A DNA stretch of 64,000 nucleotides, taken from positions 2,179,547-2,243,546 of the forward strand of contig CP003940.1 in NCBI GenBank assembly GCA_000317655.1. Reading direction: 5' to 3'. Of the stretch, positions 28,713 through 37,678 are shown in pieces (the stretch's first letter is position 1; every line of letters begins with the position of its first letter). Both the position numbers and the translations under genes were made by a program. Origin of the DNA: Cyanobacterium stanieri PCC 7202. GTDB lineage: Bacteria > Cyanobacteriota > Cyanobacteriia > Cyanobacteriales > Cyanobacteriaceae. The notes below the pieces were generated by a model that was not told where the DNA came from, did not search any database, and was given only the letters and a program-made list of their open reading frames with translations.

Positions 28713-30351
28713 GGGTTGCTAAGACTTTAACCTCAAATTCATTTTCAAAAATTGGTTTTTTATAATCCAAATTCCATAACTCTAAGGCACAATCATCATT
28801 TTTGATCGCAGGAATTAGTTGTAAATGTAATTTTTTATATTCCGAGTCATATTTACACTCCAAATCATTGATAGCCCCTATCTGACGACGATCAAGGGCG
28901 ATGGCAAGGCGTAATATGGCACTCATTTGTTTGATTATTTTGCGGTATTGATGGGGCAAAGAATAATAAGTTTCATGTTTACGTTTAGGCTTACTCTTGC
29001 GATGATAACGGGCAATTTGAGCAATTAATTCCACCTCAATTTCTGTGAATCCTAAAAACTCTCCATGACGAATCAAATAATAAGAATGCTTATGATGGGC
29101 AGCATGGGAAATATATAAACCGCAATTGTGCAGAATCGCCGCCGCCCAAAGATATTCCCTTTCCTTTTCTCCCCAATTATGTAACTCCCCTTGGATTTGA
29201 TCAAAAATTTTCAGTGCAAATTGAGCAATTCTTTCCCCATGGGGCAAATCCACTTGATACTTATGGGCAATCTTCATCACGCTACGGGTGCGAACATTGG
29301 TTTGAAAAACAAGACGATTTTCAATGTAGCCATTTTGTAACATCCAATCAACAATAATCCCCTCCCGTAACGCCCTCTCACAGATAGTAATAGAATCAAT
29401 TTCTAACATGGTCATGGCTTCTAACAAAATAGTTATTCCAGCCACAATAATTTCCGCCCTTCGATCAGACATTCCCGACAACGAAGCTCTTTCCTCATAG
29501 TTCATCTTAAGGAGTTTTTTGAGGATTTCCTCTATACTTTTCCTCGGTATTTCATAACCATTAAGGGGGTTTGGTTCATTGCCCTGAGTCTCCATGGCAT
29601 GAATCACAGCAATGGTTTCAATGGTGCCAGATGTACCAACCAAGAAAGGTTTTTCTCCCTCTGCTAGGGCGTTTTTAAACTCATCCACAGGACGCTCCAA
29701 CATACCCCTAATATAGGCTTGGAGACGGATAAATTCTTTTTCAGTAATGGGATCGGTGGTTACAAAATCTTGAGTCAGTCTTACGGCGCCAACCTTGGTA
29801 CTACTAAGGTGTCGGGTTTCTTGGGGATCAGCAAGTACCATTTCTGTAGAACCACCACCAATATCAATCAGGCTATGGACTCTACCTCCAAAATCCATCC
29901 CTGATAATACCCCTAAATAAATCCTTCTAGCTTCTTCTGGTCCTGAAATTAAATCAACTTGGATGCCCAATTCTGTTTCAATACGGCTCAAAAACTCGAT
30001 GCCGTTAGGTGCCTCTCTAGTGGCGCTGGTGGCAACGGCAATGATTTGATCTACTCTGAGGCTGTCGGCTAAGTCTTTGCATCGTTTTAGGGCAGATAAC
30101 GACCTCTCCATGGCTTCTGGAGTCAGGTTGCCCGTTTCAGGATCACGATCGCCCAGTCTTACGGTATCTTTTTCTTTGGCAATAATTGAGAATGAGGGGA
30201 TTCGAGCGTTAATTTCTACTACTACCATGTGAATGGAGTTTGTACCAATATCGATCGCCCCTAGGGTACAATCTTGGAGAGGACGAGAACTATGTAAGCT
30301 CTGATAAGCAATAGATGGGTTGTTAGTGGTGATCATCGTAAAATCGCTCAA
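28702..30351 (-). CDS. ppx: Ppx/GppA family phosphatase (exopolyphosphatase)
   Basis: Hydrolyses inorganic polyphosphate or pppGpp. The 549-residue protein has the ASKHA nucleotide-binding elements [16 protein letters not shown] near the N-terminus and [16 protein letters not shown] in the middle. A C-terminal HD-like helical domain ([21 protein letters not shown]) follows, as usual in the long Ppx form. The first roughly 25 residues before LGAIDIG are poorly conserved, so the start is uncertain. It converges with and overlaps the histidine kinase by 11 bp. Confidence 0.92.
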   Translation of the reverse strand: MSDFTMITTNNPSIAYQSLHSSRPLQDCTLGAIDIGTNSIHMVVVEINARIPSFSIIAKEKDTVRLGDRDPETGNLTPEAMERSLSALKRCKDLADSLRVDQIIAVATSATREAPNGIEFLSRIETELGIQVDLISGPEEARRIYLGVLSGMDFGGRVHSLIDIGGGSTEMVLADPQETRHLSSTKVGAVRLTQDFVTTDPITEKEFIRLQAYIRGMLERPVDEFKNALAEGEKPFLVGTSGTIETIAVIHAMETQGNEPNPLNGYEIPRKSIEEILKKLLKMNYEERASLSGMSDRRAEIIVAGITILLEAMTMLEIDSITICERALREGIIVDWMLQNGYIENRLVFQTNVRTRSVMKIAHKYQVDLPHGERIAQFALKIFDQIQGELHNWGEKEREYLWAAAILHNCGLYISHAAHHKHSYYLIRHGEFLGFTEIEVELIAQIARYHRKSKPKRKHETYYSLPHQYRKIIKQMSAILRLAIALDRRQIGAINDLECKYDSEYKKLHLQLIPAIKNDDCALELWNLDYKKPIFENEFEVKVLATLTN

Positions 30352-30402
30352 AGATAGCAGTAGTGGTGTTTTTGTTCTTTAGGATAACTCTATCACAGAT
30401 CA

Positions 30403-30436
30403 ATGGATAATTAGTAATGGATAATTGATAATAAAA
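30403..30436. repeat. GGATAATTGATAAT-type dispersed repeat
   Basis: AATGGATAATTAGTAATGGATAATTGATAAT between ppx and the glycosyltransferase; the same family as at 15046. Confidence 0.5.
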
Positions 30437-30448
30437 TTTTTATCATCC

Positions 30449-31684
30449 TTAACCCCTACTCCTGATCACCCCATCAAAAAGTTGCTCATAAAGGGCGATC
30501 GCACCTTCAAAGGAATAATGAGTTTCCGCATATTTACGCCCTGCCCTACTCATCTGTGCCACAAGCTCAGGATTATGATAAAAATGCTCAATTTGCTTCG
30601 CCAAAGCCTCGGCATCTTCAGGGGGAATCACTACCCCCCCACCACTTTCTCGAATAGCCCCTGCCGCCGTACCAGATTCAGGCACCGAGCCAATAATCAG
30701 GCAACCACTAGCCAGTAATACAGGGATTTTAGAAGGTAAATTAAAATCAATGACATTACTTTTTTGTGTCACCATACCAATCTCCATCGCCCCCAGCATT
30801 TCGGGTAACTTTTCCCTTGGTTGAAAGGGTTTCAATAACACATTGTCACAACCCAATTCCTGACGATAACTTTCCAATCTTGCCAAGGCTTCCTCTTTAC
30901 CCACAATCACCACCATTAAATTTTCTAAATGCTTCAACTTTTGGGCGGCTTCAATTAAAATTTCGATAGGTTGAGTCAGGGCAATATTACCAGAATAAAT
31001 AACCACAAATTTTCCTTGTAAATTATTCTCCTTAATAAAATAACTATCGTCTTTTGCCACAGGTTTGATAAAATTCACATCAACCCAATTAGGAATCTTG
31101 ACAATTTTGTTAATATCTACATTTTTTTGAGCTAAATTCTTCGTAAAACCATCAGCAATAACAGAAATTTTATCAGCTTTTTGATAAGCAAATTTTTCCA
31201 ATAAAGTAAAGATTTTAATTAATTTTTTATTAGTTAATAAACCTACATGAACTGCCGCATCGGGTAATATATCCTGCAAATTGACAATCAAAGGAGAACC
31301 ATATATTTTACTCAATAAATAAGCAGGAACAATCACAGGCAAACCCGGAATCGTAAGTAATATAATATCAGGTCGCCAAAATTTTAACCCTTGCCAAATG
31401 CTTAAAAAAGCAAAACTTAGCTCAAACATCGCTCTATTAATAAAACTTCTTTTTTGACTAGCCCACACATAAGAACGATAAATCTTAACCCCGTTTTTTT
31501 CTTCTTTACTATAAATTTTTCCTCGATATTCAGGATAAATTTGACTTTGAGGATACCAAGGCATTGCGGTTAAAACCCTGACATCATGACCATTTTTTGC
31601 TAAACCTTCTGCTAATTCTGTCATTAATGGAGCTATGCCAATGGGTTCGGGATGATAATTATAGGAATAAATTAAGATACGCAT
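30449..31684 (-). CDS. WcaI-type glycosyltransferase family 4
   Basis: A 411-residue GT-B glycosyltransferase. It opens with MRILIYSYNYHPEPIGIAPL, as in WcaI/colanic-acid-type enzymes, and has IVNLQDILPDAAVHVG in the N-terminal domain. The C-terminal nucleotide-sugar domain shows FVVIYSGNIALTQP and LPSKIPVLLASGCLIIG. It is probably used for exopolysaccharide or lipopolysaccharide assembly. It stands apart from the glycan island at 16.6-25.3 kb. Confidence 0.85.
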   Translation of the reverse strand: MRILIYSYNYHPEPIGIAPLMTELAEGLAKNGHDVRVLTAMPWYPQSQIYPEYRGKIYSKEEKNGVKIYRSYVWASQKRSFINRAMFELSFAFLSIWQGLKFWRPDIILLTIPGLPVIVPAYLLSKIYGSPLIVNLQDILPDAAVHVGLLTNKKLIKIFTLLEKFAYQKADKISVIADGFTKNLAQKNVDINKIVKIPNWVDVNFIKPVAKDDSYFIKENNLQGKFVVIYSGNIALTQPIEILIEAAQKLKHLENLMVVIVGKEEALARLESYRQELGCDNVLLKPFQPREKLPEMLGAMEIGMVTQKSNVIDFNLPSKIPVLLASGCLIIGSVPESGTAAGAIRESGGGVVIPPEDAEALAKQIEHFYHNPELVAQMSRAGRKYAETHYSFEGAIALYEQLFDGVIRSRG

Positions 31685-31891
31685 TATTTAAAATAGATAT
31701 ATTTTTTGTTAATAAATTATTTTATTGATTGTAATTATTAGTATAGTAAAGGGATAATTTTTTATATTGTTTTAAAAAATATTAGTTTTCCCAAAAATAA
31801 AAGTTTTGTTAATATTTAATAAGTAATAGATCATTTAAAATTACAATAAAGAATAAATTATAAAAGTCAATTTTAGCTAAATTTAGATGAA

Positions 31892-32404
31892 ATGAAAAAG
31901 TTATCTCGTTTAATAGTTGGTTTTTCTCTGGCTTGTCTACTTATTATTCTTCCTGCCTGTGGAGATAATACCCCCTCAAGGTTTGAAGGGGCGCAACAAG
32001 AAAGCATAGATGCGGGAAGTCGTAACACCGCAGTATCGACAGATGCAGTGCAAGGTGCTAGTTTTAATCGCTTTTTCCCTGTGAGTGATGGGAATTATGA
32101 GCGAGTTTTTACCCAAGAAAAAGATGGTTTTGTGGAGGCTGTGTTAAAAGAGTCGGGGCAAAATGTGGCAACCTTGGGGGTTTTTGATACCATTAGTAAT
32201 CCCTCGGCTAAGGATGATTTTAATGGTAGTCAGGGACAAATAGGGGGTTATCCTGTGGCACAAAAAGGCTCTAGGGCAACGGCTCTCTTAGTGGCAGATA
32301 GATTTCAGGTTACGGTGCGATCGACCGATGATAGTTTTACCGTTGCCGATAGGGAGGCTTGGTTGGCGAAATTTGATCTCAATGGTTTAGCAAGTTTAGA
32401 TTAG
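31892..32404 (+). CDS. hypothetical lipoprotein
   Basis: A 170-residue protein with a lipoprotein signal peptide: basic MKKLSR, a hydrophobic core, then the lipobox LPAC with the lipidated cysteine near residue 23. The mature part is a small hydrophilic domain (about 60-165) with NRFFPVSDGNYERVFTQEKDG and VADRFQVTVRSTDD. I do not recognise a named family. It may be a periplasmic or outer-membrane-associated protein. It is followed 13 bp later by an uncharacterised cytoplasmic-looking protein, so the pair is likely an operon. Confidence 0.75.
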   Translation: MKKLSRLIVGFSLACLLIILPACGDNTPSRFEGAQQESIDAGSRNTAVSTDAVQGASFNRFFPVSDGNYERVFTQEKDGFVEAVLKESGQNVATLGVFDTISNPSAKDDFNGSQGQIGGYPVAQKGSRATALLVADRFQVTVRSTDDSFTVADREAWLAKFDLNGLASLD

Positions 32405-32417
32405 GAGGATTTTAATT

Positions 32418-33305
32418 ATGAGCAAATCTATTTATGAGTTGGTGGATAATTTACCTAAGCGTAATATTACCACCATGGTTTTAAATTCCCTTGATTTTGT
32501 GGTACCGGGGGAGTGGAAAAACCCGACTAATTTTGAGCAGATGATTCGGGATATTAGTCAGGAAACTGATGAGCAATGGATTCAGAAAATAGGCGATCGC
32601 GCCGTATGGTTATATAACGATAAAAATCAAGGCTACCAAAGAGCTTTATGGCTTTATCAAACGGTGGACAGTGCTGATTATGCCTTGGGTGCCGCCGCAT
32701 TGGCAAACAAGGTAGGGGAAAAGATTGGTTTTTTGGGTTTCCTCAATAAGCTAACCCCTAGCAATCAAAAAGCCCAGGCCTTAGATTTAGCCATTAAATT
32801 GGTGGTGGAAGTAGTAGCTTTTTGCCAAATTAACGGTTTACCGGGGGATAGTATTGGCGATTTTGTCAAGGCTTTGAAGGAATACGAAGGGGAGGCATTG
32901 ATGCGCATGGCGGCTTTGGTGTGTATCGATGGTTTGATTCCCTTTGGCCCTGATTTTATTTTGGCAGTAAAATCAACTTTAGATAATTTAAGTCCCAAAG
33001 AATTATCTGACAATGGGGCTTTTTCTAAGGTTAGTAAGTTTATCCCTGGGGGTAATCCTGCGGGGCAATTAGCCTTTGTTAACCGAAGTTTTGGGGCTGT
33101 AACTGGTTGGATGACTGGGTTTGTGGGCGATCGCAACTTAACCCAAGATAAAGTAATGAAAAACCTACAAAGTTTTGTGGAATTTTCTAACGATCAACTT
33201 GATTATGTCGCCGCTTTCCTTGATATGTCAACCAATTATTTTGAACACACTGGCACCCAATCCATTGCCAATCGGTTGATTCGACGCGCCATGCTCGAAG
33301 TGTAA
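32418..33305 (+). CDS. conserved-looking hypothetical protein
   Basis: A 295-residue, mostly helical protein with no signal peptide. Hydrophobic stretches such as AALVCIDGLIPFGPDFILAV and SFGAVTGWMTGFVGD could be buried helices or weak membrane segments. The N-terminus (MSKSIYELVDNLPKRNITT) is preceded by a good AGGAGG site. I recognise no catalytic motif. It is coupled to the lipoprotein upstream, which suggests the two work together, possibly at the membrane. Confidence 0.65.
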   Translation: MSKSIYELVDNLPKRNITTMVLNSLDFVVPGEWKNPTNFEQMIRDISQETDEQWIQKIGDRAVWLYNDKNQGYQRALWLYQTVDSADYALGAAALANKVGEKIGFLGFLNKLTPSNQKAQALDLAIKLVVEVVAFCQINGLPGDSIGDFVKALKEYEGEALMRMAALVCIDGLIPFGPDFILAVKSTLDNLSPKELSDNGAFSKVSKFIPGGNPAGQLAFVNRSFGAVTGWMTGFVGDRNLTQDKVMKNLQSFVEFSNDQLDYVAAFLDMSTNYFEHTGTQSIANRLIRRAMLEV

Positions 33306-33315
33306 AAAGCAATAT

Positions 33316-33336
33316 GTAGGGTGGGCAACGCCCACC
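33316..33336. repeat. hairpin-containing dispersed repeat GTAGGGTGGGCAACGCCCACC
   Basis: GGTGGGC (33320-33326) and GCCCACC (33330-33336) form a perfect seven-pair stem. A near copy lies at 39601-39621 with one stem mismatch. Confidence 0.6.
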
Positions 33337-33430
33337 ACAATCGTTAATATTGGGATCAGATAGTAGCAGTTTATTCAGCTTGTGGATATTACTGCTTAAA
33401 AATATTTTAATTACATAGTTGGTCAAAAAA

Positions 33431-33655
33431 ATGAATACCACTAGAGTACGCACTGAATTAAAAAAATACATAGATAAATTATCTCCTGAACAGTTGACAT
33501 TGGTAGCCAATTTTTTTGAAGATTTAGAAGCAGAAGAGAAGATCGATGCTACTGAAGAATTACTAAATATTCCAGAATTTGAATCTATTTTTGAAAAGGC
33601 AAACCAAGAAATCAAAGAAGGTAAAGTGAGAAACTGGAAAGAAATTAGGAATTAG
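33431..33655 (+). CDS. orphan antitoxin-like protein
   Basis: A small 74-residue acidic, helical protein from the ATG at 33431 (a TTG at 33419 would add four residues). It resembles cyanobacterial antitoxins that pair with RelE/ParE toxins: LSPEQLTLVANFFEDLEAEE, then a tail of the ELLNIPEFESIFEKA...IKEGKVRNWKEIR type. No toxin ORF follows: the 100 bp before recA hold none. It may be an orphan antitoxin or the survivor of a broken toxin-antitoxin pair. Confidence 0.6.
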   Translation: MNTTRVRTELKKYIDKLSPEQLTLVANFFEDLEAEEKIDATEELLNIPEFESIFEKANQEIKEGKVRNWKEIRN

Positions 33656-33755
33656 GATATAATATTAATACTGATGTACTAATGCATTAGCAAAATAAGA
33701 TAGAAAATAACATCTATACTAATTAAAGACGAGTAGATAAAATAACGAGAAAATC

Positions 33756-34820
33756 ATGGCTACAAGTACCAGCGCACAAGGTTCAGATAGAGAAAAAGCC
33801 CTTAATCTAGTCCTCAGTCAAATTGAACGCAACTTCGGCAAAGGGGCAATCATGCGCCTCGGAGATGCGGCCAAAATGAAAGTAGAAACCATCTCTAGCG
33901 GTGCCTTAACCCTCGACTTGGCATTGGGTGGTGGTTTACCAAAAGGAAGAATTATCGAAATATATGGTCCTGAAAGTTCTGGTAAAACTACTCTAGCACT
34001 CCATGCGATCGCAGAAGTACAAAAAGCAGGGGGAGTAGCCGCTTTCGTAGATGCTGAACACGCCTTAGATCCCAACTATTCCAGCGCCTTGGGAGTAGAT
34101 ATAGATAATTTACTTGTAGCCCAACCCGATAACGGTGAATCAGCCTTAGAAATCGTTGATCAATTGGTGCGTAGTGCAGCCGTTGATTTAGTAGTAATTG
34201 ACTCCGTCGCCGCCCTAGTACCCCGAGCAGAAATTGAAGGGGAAATGGGAGACTTACAGGTAGGTTTACAAGCCCGTTTGATGAGTAAAGCCCTAAGAAA
34301 AATTGCAGGAAATATCGGTAAATCAGGCTCTACCGTAATTTTCCTTAACCAATTACGTCAAAAAATCGGCATCAGTTATGGTAGTCCAGAAGTAACCACA
34401 GGAGGGACGGCATTAAAATTTTATGCCTCAGTGCGCCTAGATATTCGTCGTATCCAAACCCTCAAAAAAGGAAGTGATGGGGAATATGGTATCCGTGCCA
34501 AGGTGAAAGTTGCTAAAAATAAAGTGGCACCTCCCTTCCGCATTGCCGAATTTGACATCATTTTCGGTTCGGGAATTTCTCGCACTGGTTGCCTTCTCGA
34601 TTTGGCAGAAAAAACCGATGTCGTCACCCGTAAAGGGGCATGGTATAGCTATGAGGGTGATAACATTGCCCAAGGTAGAGATAATGCTGTTAAATATTTA
34701 GAAGAAAATCCCGAGTTGGCCCAGATTGTTGAACAAAAGGTTAAAGAAAACCTAGAAATTAATAATGTTAGCTTTGGTGGTTCAAATAATGATGGGGATG
34801 ATTTTGACAGTGAAGAGTAG
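33756..34820 (+). CDS. recA: recombinase RecA
   Basis: Central homologous-recombination and SOS protein. It coats single-stranded DNA and drives strand exchange with ATP. The 354-residue protein has Walker [15 protein letters not shown], Walker [13 protein letters not shown], the loop L1/L2 region with [17 protein letters not shown], and an acidic C-terminus (GDDFDSEE). The length is normal and the gene intact. It is apparently monocistronic, preceded by an orphan antitoxin gene and followed by a dispersed repeat. Confidence 0.98.
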   Translation: MATSTSAQGSDREKALNLVLSQIERNFGKGAIMRLGDAAKMKVETISSGALTLDLALGGGLPKGRIIEIYGPESSGKTTLALHAIAEVQKAGGVAAFVDAEHALDPNYSSALGVDIDNLLVAQPDNGESALEIVDQLVRSAAVDLVVIDSVAALVPRAEIEGEMGDLQVGLQARLMSKALRKIAGNIGKSGSTVIFLNQLRQKIGISYGSPEVTTGGTALKFYASVRLDIRRIQTLKKGSDGEYGIRAKVKVAKNKVAPPFRIAEFDIIFGSGISRTGCLLDLAEKTDVVTRKGAWYSYEGDNIAQGRDNAVKYLEENPELAQIVEQKVKENLEINNVSFGGSNNDGDDFDSEE

Positions 34821-34855
34821 GTAATACTAAGTCCTGATAAATTATTACAATAAAA

Positions 34856-34911
34856 GTCCCCCAGAATTGGGGGATTTAGGGGGCTATCATGACTGATTAC
34901 TTGAACTTGAT
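34856..34911. repeat. CCCCCAGAATTGGGGG dispersed repeat, copy 1
   Basis: Contains the palindromic CCCCCAGAATTGGGGG followed by ATTTAGGGGGC and, further on, TGATTACTTGAACTTGAT. A second copy lies at 42737-42807 and a related inverted piece at 37572-37601. Confidence 0.65.
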
Positions 34912-34998
34912 CTAACTACATTTTCCCCAATTATTTACAAATGATGATGGGGTTGTAATGTACAATATAACCTTGATCATCAAAGGTATAACAAGGAA

Positions 34999-35877
34999 AT
35001 GGAAACAGTCAAAATCGGTATCATTGGCGGTAGTGGTTTATATAAAATGGAAGCCCTCGAGGATGTTAGAGAGGTAAGTTTGGATACCCCTTTTGGTAAA
35101 CCCTCAGATAATATCATTGTCGGTACATTAGACGGCACTAGGGTAGCCTTTCTAGCACGTCATGGTAGAAATCATCACCTATTACCTACCGAATTACCTT
35201 TTCGGGCTAATATCCACGCCATGAAGCAATTAGGGGTGGAATATATCATTTCTGCTTCCGCCGTTGGGTCATTACAAGCAGAAATTAAACCCCTTGATTT
35301 GGTAATACCTGACCAATTTATCGATCGCACCTCGAAACGTATTGCCACCTTTTTCGGGGAGGGCATAGTCGCCCATGTAGGTTTTGGTAATCCCGTCTGT
35401 GGAAATTTGGCAGATACCCTCGCCCAAGCCATTAAAAACCTTGATTTTCCTGATATTGACCTCCACCAAGGGGGAACATATATCTGCATGGAAGGGCCAG
35501 CGTTTTCTACCATCGCTGAATCCAATTTGTATCGCAGTTGGGGTGCAAGTGTCATTGGTATGACTAATTTAACCGAAGCTAAACTGGCTAGAGAGGCGGA
35601 AATCGCTTACGCTACCCTTGCCCTGGTAACTGACTATGACTGTTGGAATCCTGACCATGATCATGTTACGGTGGAAACAGTGATTAATAACTTACATCAA
35701 AATGCTACTAATGCTCAAAAAATTATTAGGGAAACGGTGAAGTTAATTGTCGCTAATCCCTTTGAGTCGGAAGCTCATTCTGCTCTCAAAACTTCCATTT
35801 TTACGCCCCTGGATAAAGCCCCCGAGGAGACAAAACAAAAGTTATTACCTATTCTCAAGAAATACCTTAAGAATTAA
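34999..35877 (+). CDS. mtnP: S-methyl-5'-thioadenosine phosphorylase (MtnP)
   Basis: Cleaves methylthioadenosine with phosphate to adenine and methylthioribose-1-phosphate in methionine salvage. The 292-residue protein has the N-terminal [18 protein letters not shown], the [18 protein letters not shown] region and the nucleoside-phosphorylase motif [20 protein letters not shown]. The later [16 protein letters not shown] is followed by the aspartate region [11 protein letters not shown]. The length and motifs fit MtnP better than general purine nucleoside phosphorylases. Confidence 0.94.
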   Translation: METVKIGIIGGSGLYKMEALEDVREVSLDTPFGKPSDNIIVGTLDGTRVAFLARHGRNHHLLPTELPFRANIHAMKQLGVEYIISASAVGSLQAEIKPLDLVIPDQFIDRTSKRIATFFGEGIVAHVGFGNPVCGNLADTLAQAIKNLDFPDIDLHQGGTYICMEGPAFSTIAESNLYRSWGASVIGMTNLTEAKLAREAEIAYATLALVTDYDCWNPDHDHVTVETVINNLHQNATNAQKIIRETVKLIVANPFESEAHSALKTSIFTPLDKAPEETKQKLLPILKKYLKN

Positions 35878-36063
35878 CAATTAAATTATCACAATAAAAG
35901 TCTCCCCTCTCCCCTTTCAAGGGCAGGGGTAATTCAAAGTAGGAAGACAAAAACGCTCAAATCTTTAGCAAAAAAAGCAATACAGCGTTTTGGGAATTTT
36001 AGAATTAAGAAGTAGTTAAAAATGTTTAGACTATCAATTTACAATCATAAATGATCGAAAACT
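35878..36063. other. intergenic with dispersed repeats
   Basis: Contains AAGTCTCCCCTCTCCCCTTTCAAGGGCAGGGG. No gene seen. Confidence 0.3.
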
Positions 36064-36126
36064 ATTGCCCATTGCCTATTGCCCATTGCCTATTGCCCAT
36101 TGCCCATTGCCCATTGCCTATTGCCA
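36064..36126. repeat. heptamer tandem repeat (ATTGCC[C/T]) x9
   Basis: Nine contiguous 7-bp units, ATTGCCC or ATTGCCT (the last ATTGCCA), span 63 bp. This resembles the short tandemly repeated heptamers long known from cyanobacteria. Confidence 0.85.
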
Positions 36127-36173
36127 ACCCCAACCAGAAAATTTTAGAATGAATCACCCCTAGAATCTAAATT

Positions 36174-37010
36174 ATGAAAATATTAAAGAATTTACTTTTT
36201 ACCAAGCCTAAAACCAAAGGATTACCCCCCATGAAAAAAACTGCTCGGGGTATTGAAATCAAAAACGAGGCAGAAATTGCAATTATGCGACAATCTGCCA
36301 AAATTGTGGCAACGGTATTAAAGGAAATTCAGGAAATAACTCAAGCAGGAATGACAACGGCGGATTTGGATGAATATGCCGAAAAAAGAATCCGAGAAAT
36401 GGGGGCAACTCCTAGCTTTAAGGGTTATCATGGTTTCCCTGCCTCTATTTGTGCTTGTGTTAATGAGGAGGTTGTCCATGGTATCCCTAGCCCAAAAAAG
36501 GTGATTAGGATGGGAGATATTCTCAAGATTGATACGGGGGCTTTTTATAACGGTTTTCATGGGGATTCCTGTATCACTTTTCCTGTGGGTAAGGTAAAGC
36601 GTAGTACCCGTAAGCTGTTGGAAGTAGCAGAAACGGCTATGTATAAAGGCATTGAGCAGGTAAAAGCTGGTAATTATTTAATGGACATTGCAGGGGCGGT
36701 GCAAGATTATGTGGAAAGTCATGGTTATACTGTGGTGGAGAATTTTGTGGGGCATGGGGTAGGAAGAAATCTCCATGAAGAGCCTTCGGTGTTTAATGTG
36801 CGCACCAATGATTTGCCTAATGTGGAGTTACAAGCAGGGATGACTTTGGCGATTGAGCCTATTATTAATGTTGGTTCTAAGCATACCAGATTAATGGGCG
36901 ATCGATGGACGGTGGTAACAAGGGATAATCAGTTATCCGCCCAGTTTGAACATACTGTTTTGGTGACGGAGACAGGTTATGACATTTTAACCGATCGCAC
37001 TTTAGTATAA
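36174..37010 (+). CDS. map: methionine aminopeptidase, type I
   Basis: Removes the N-terminal methionine from new proteins. The 278-residue protein has the pita-bread fold with the five metal ligands in the expected contexts: [15 protein letters not shown] (two Asp), [12 protein letters not shown] (His), AIEPII (Glu) and [10 protein letters not shown] (Glu). A roughly 20-residue basic N-terminal extension precedes the conserved [14 protein letters not shown] and is common in cyanobacterial copies, which supports the upstream ATG. It converges with the next gene with 2 bp between stop codons. Confidence 0.95.
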   Translation: MKILKNLLFTKPKTKGLPPMKKTARGIEIKNEAEIAIMRQSAKIVATVLKEIQEITQAGMTTADLDEYAEKRIREMGATPSFKGYHGFPASICACVNEEVVHGIPSPKKVIRMGDILKIDTGAFYNGFHGDSCITFPVGKVKRSTRKLLEVAETAMYKGIEQVKAGNYLMDIAGAVQDYVESHGYTVVENFVGHGVGRNLHEEPSVFNVRTNDLPNVELQAGMTLAIEPIINVGSKHTRLMGDRWTVVTRDNQLSAQFEHTVLVTETGYDILTDRTLV

Positions 37011-37012
37011 AA

Positions 37013-37522
37013 TTAAACAACCTTAGCAATATTATTTAACTCAGGCTTAACAATATCGTAAATCCTTGGTACTCGGATAATAGTTTGGTAAGGTTTCTCG
37101 GGGGATAATTCACTAGGAATAATTACACCATGAATCTCTTCGTTGGTGAGGGCTTGATCTAATTTATCCTTGTTTTCATAGGTTAATAATTCTAACCGTA
37201 AATAATGATGGGAGATAATTTCTTTTAATTTACTACTAATTTCTTTTAATTCTGTGGAGCTTTGATTTTCCGCCAAAACTCCAATTTTGAGAATCATGGA
37301 TGAACGAATGGCGATTACATATAAAGCGATAGTTAAAAGAGTACCCACCAGCGCTTCGGTAAGGGCTACATCGGCACCACCTAAAATAACATATACCAAT
37401 ATGGCAACGGCTCCCAATATCCCCCGAATCACCAGGGCATAATAAGGATTGGGTTGAAATATGAGTAAAAGGGCAGAAATGGGCATTAATGCTGTAATTA
37501 TGTAGATATATAAGTTTTCCAT
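37013..37522 (-). CDS. DUF4040 domain membrane protein (Mnh/Mbh-like)
   Basis: A 169-residue protein. Residues 1-75 form about three membrane helices with the DUF4040 signature VYVILGGADVALTEALVGTLL, as in the MnhB/MbhD-type subunits of Na+/H+ antiporters, membrane hydrogenases and NDH-like complexes. The C-terminal half (80-169) is cytoplasmic and uncharacterised. No other antiporter or hydrogenase subunits are nearby. The family match is good, but the function in isolation is unknown. Confidence 0.75.
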   Translation of the reverse strand: MENLYIYIITALMPISALLLIFQPNPYYALVIRGILGAVAILVYVILGGADVALTEALVGTLLTIALYVIAIRSSMILKIGVLAENQSSTELKEISSKLKEIISHHYLRLELLTYENKDKLDQALTNEEIHGVIIPSELSPEKPYQTIIRVPRIYDIVKPELNNIAKVV

Positions 37523-37571
37523 GATGGATAATTAGATTTCTATAGAAATTAGGAAACTAGGTTAGGTTTTT

Positions 37572-37601
37572 GCCCCCTAAATCCCCCAAGTTTGGGGGAC
37601 T
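37572..37601. repeat. CCCCCAGAATTGGGGG family, inverted partial copy
   Basis: GCCCCCTAAATCCCCCAAGTTTGGGGGAC-type sequence, followed by a T-run. It is related to the repeats at 34856 and 42737 in the opposite direction. The hairpin plus T-run could also act as a terminator. Confidence 0.5.
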
Positions 37602-37678
37602 TTTTTTATAATTTTTTAGCAAAATCTGATGCAGAATAATCAATTAAGTTTTAATTGTCCATTGTCTATTGTTTATTG

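Noticed and set aside
36064-36126. Possible CRISPR-like array
   Set aside because: The unit is only 7 bp with no spacers; it is a simple tandem heptamer.
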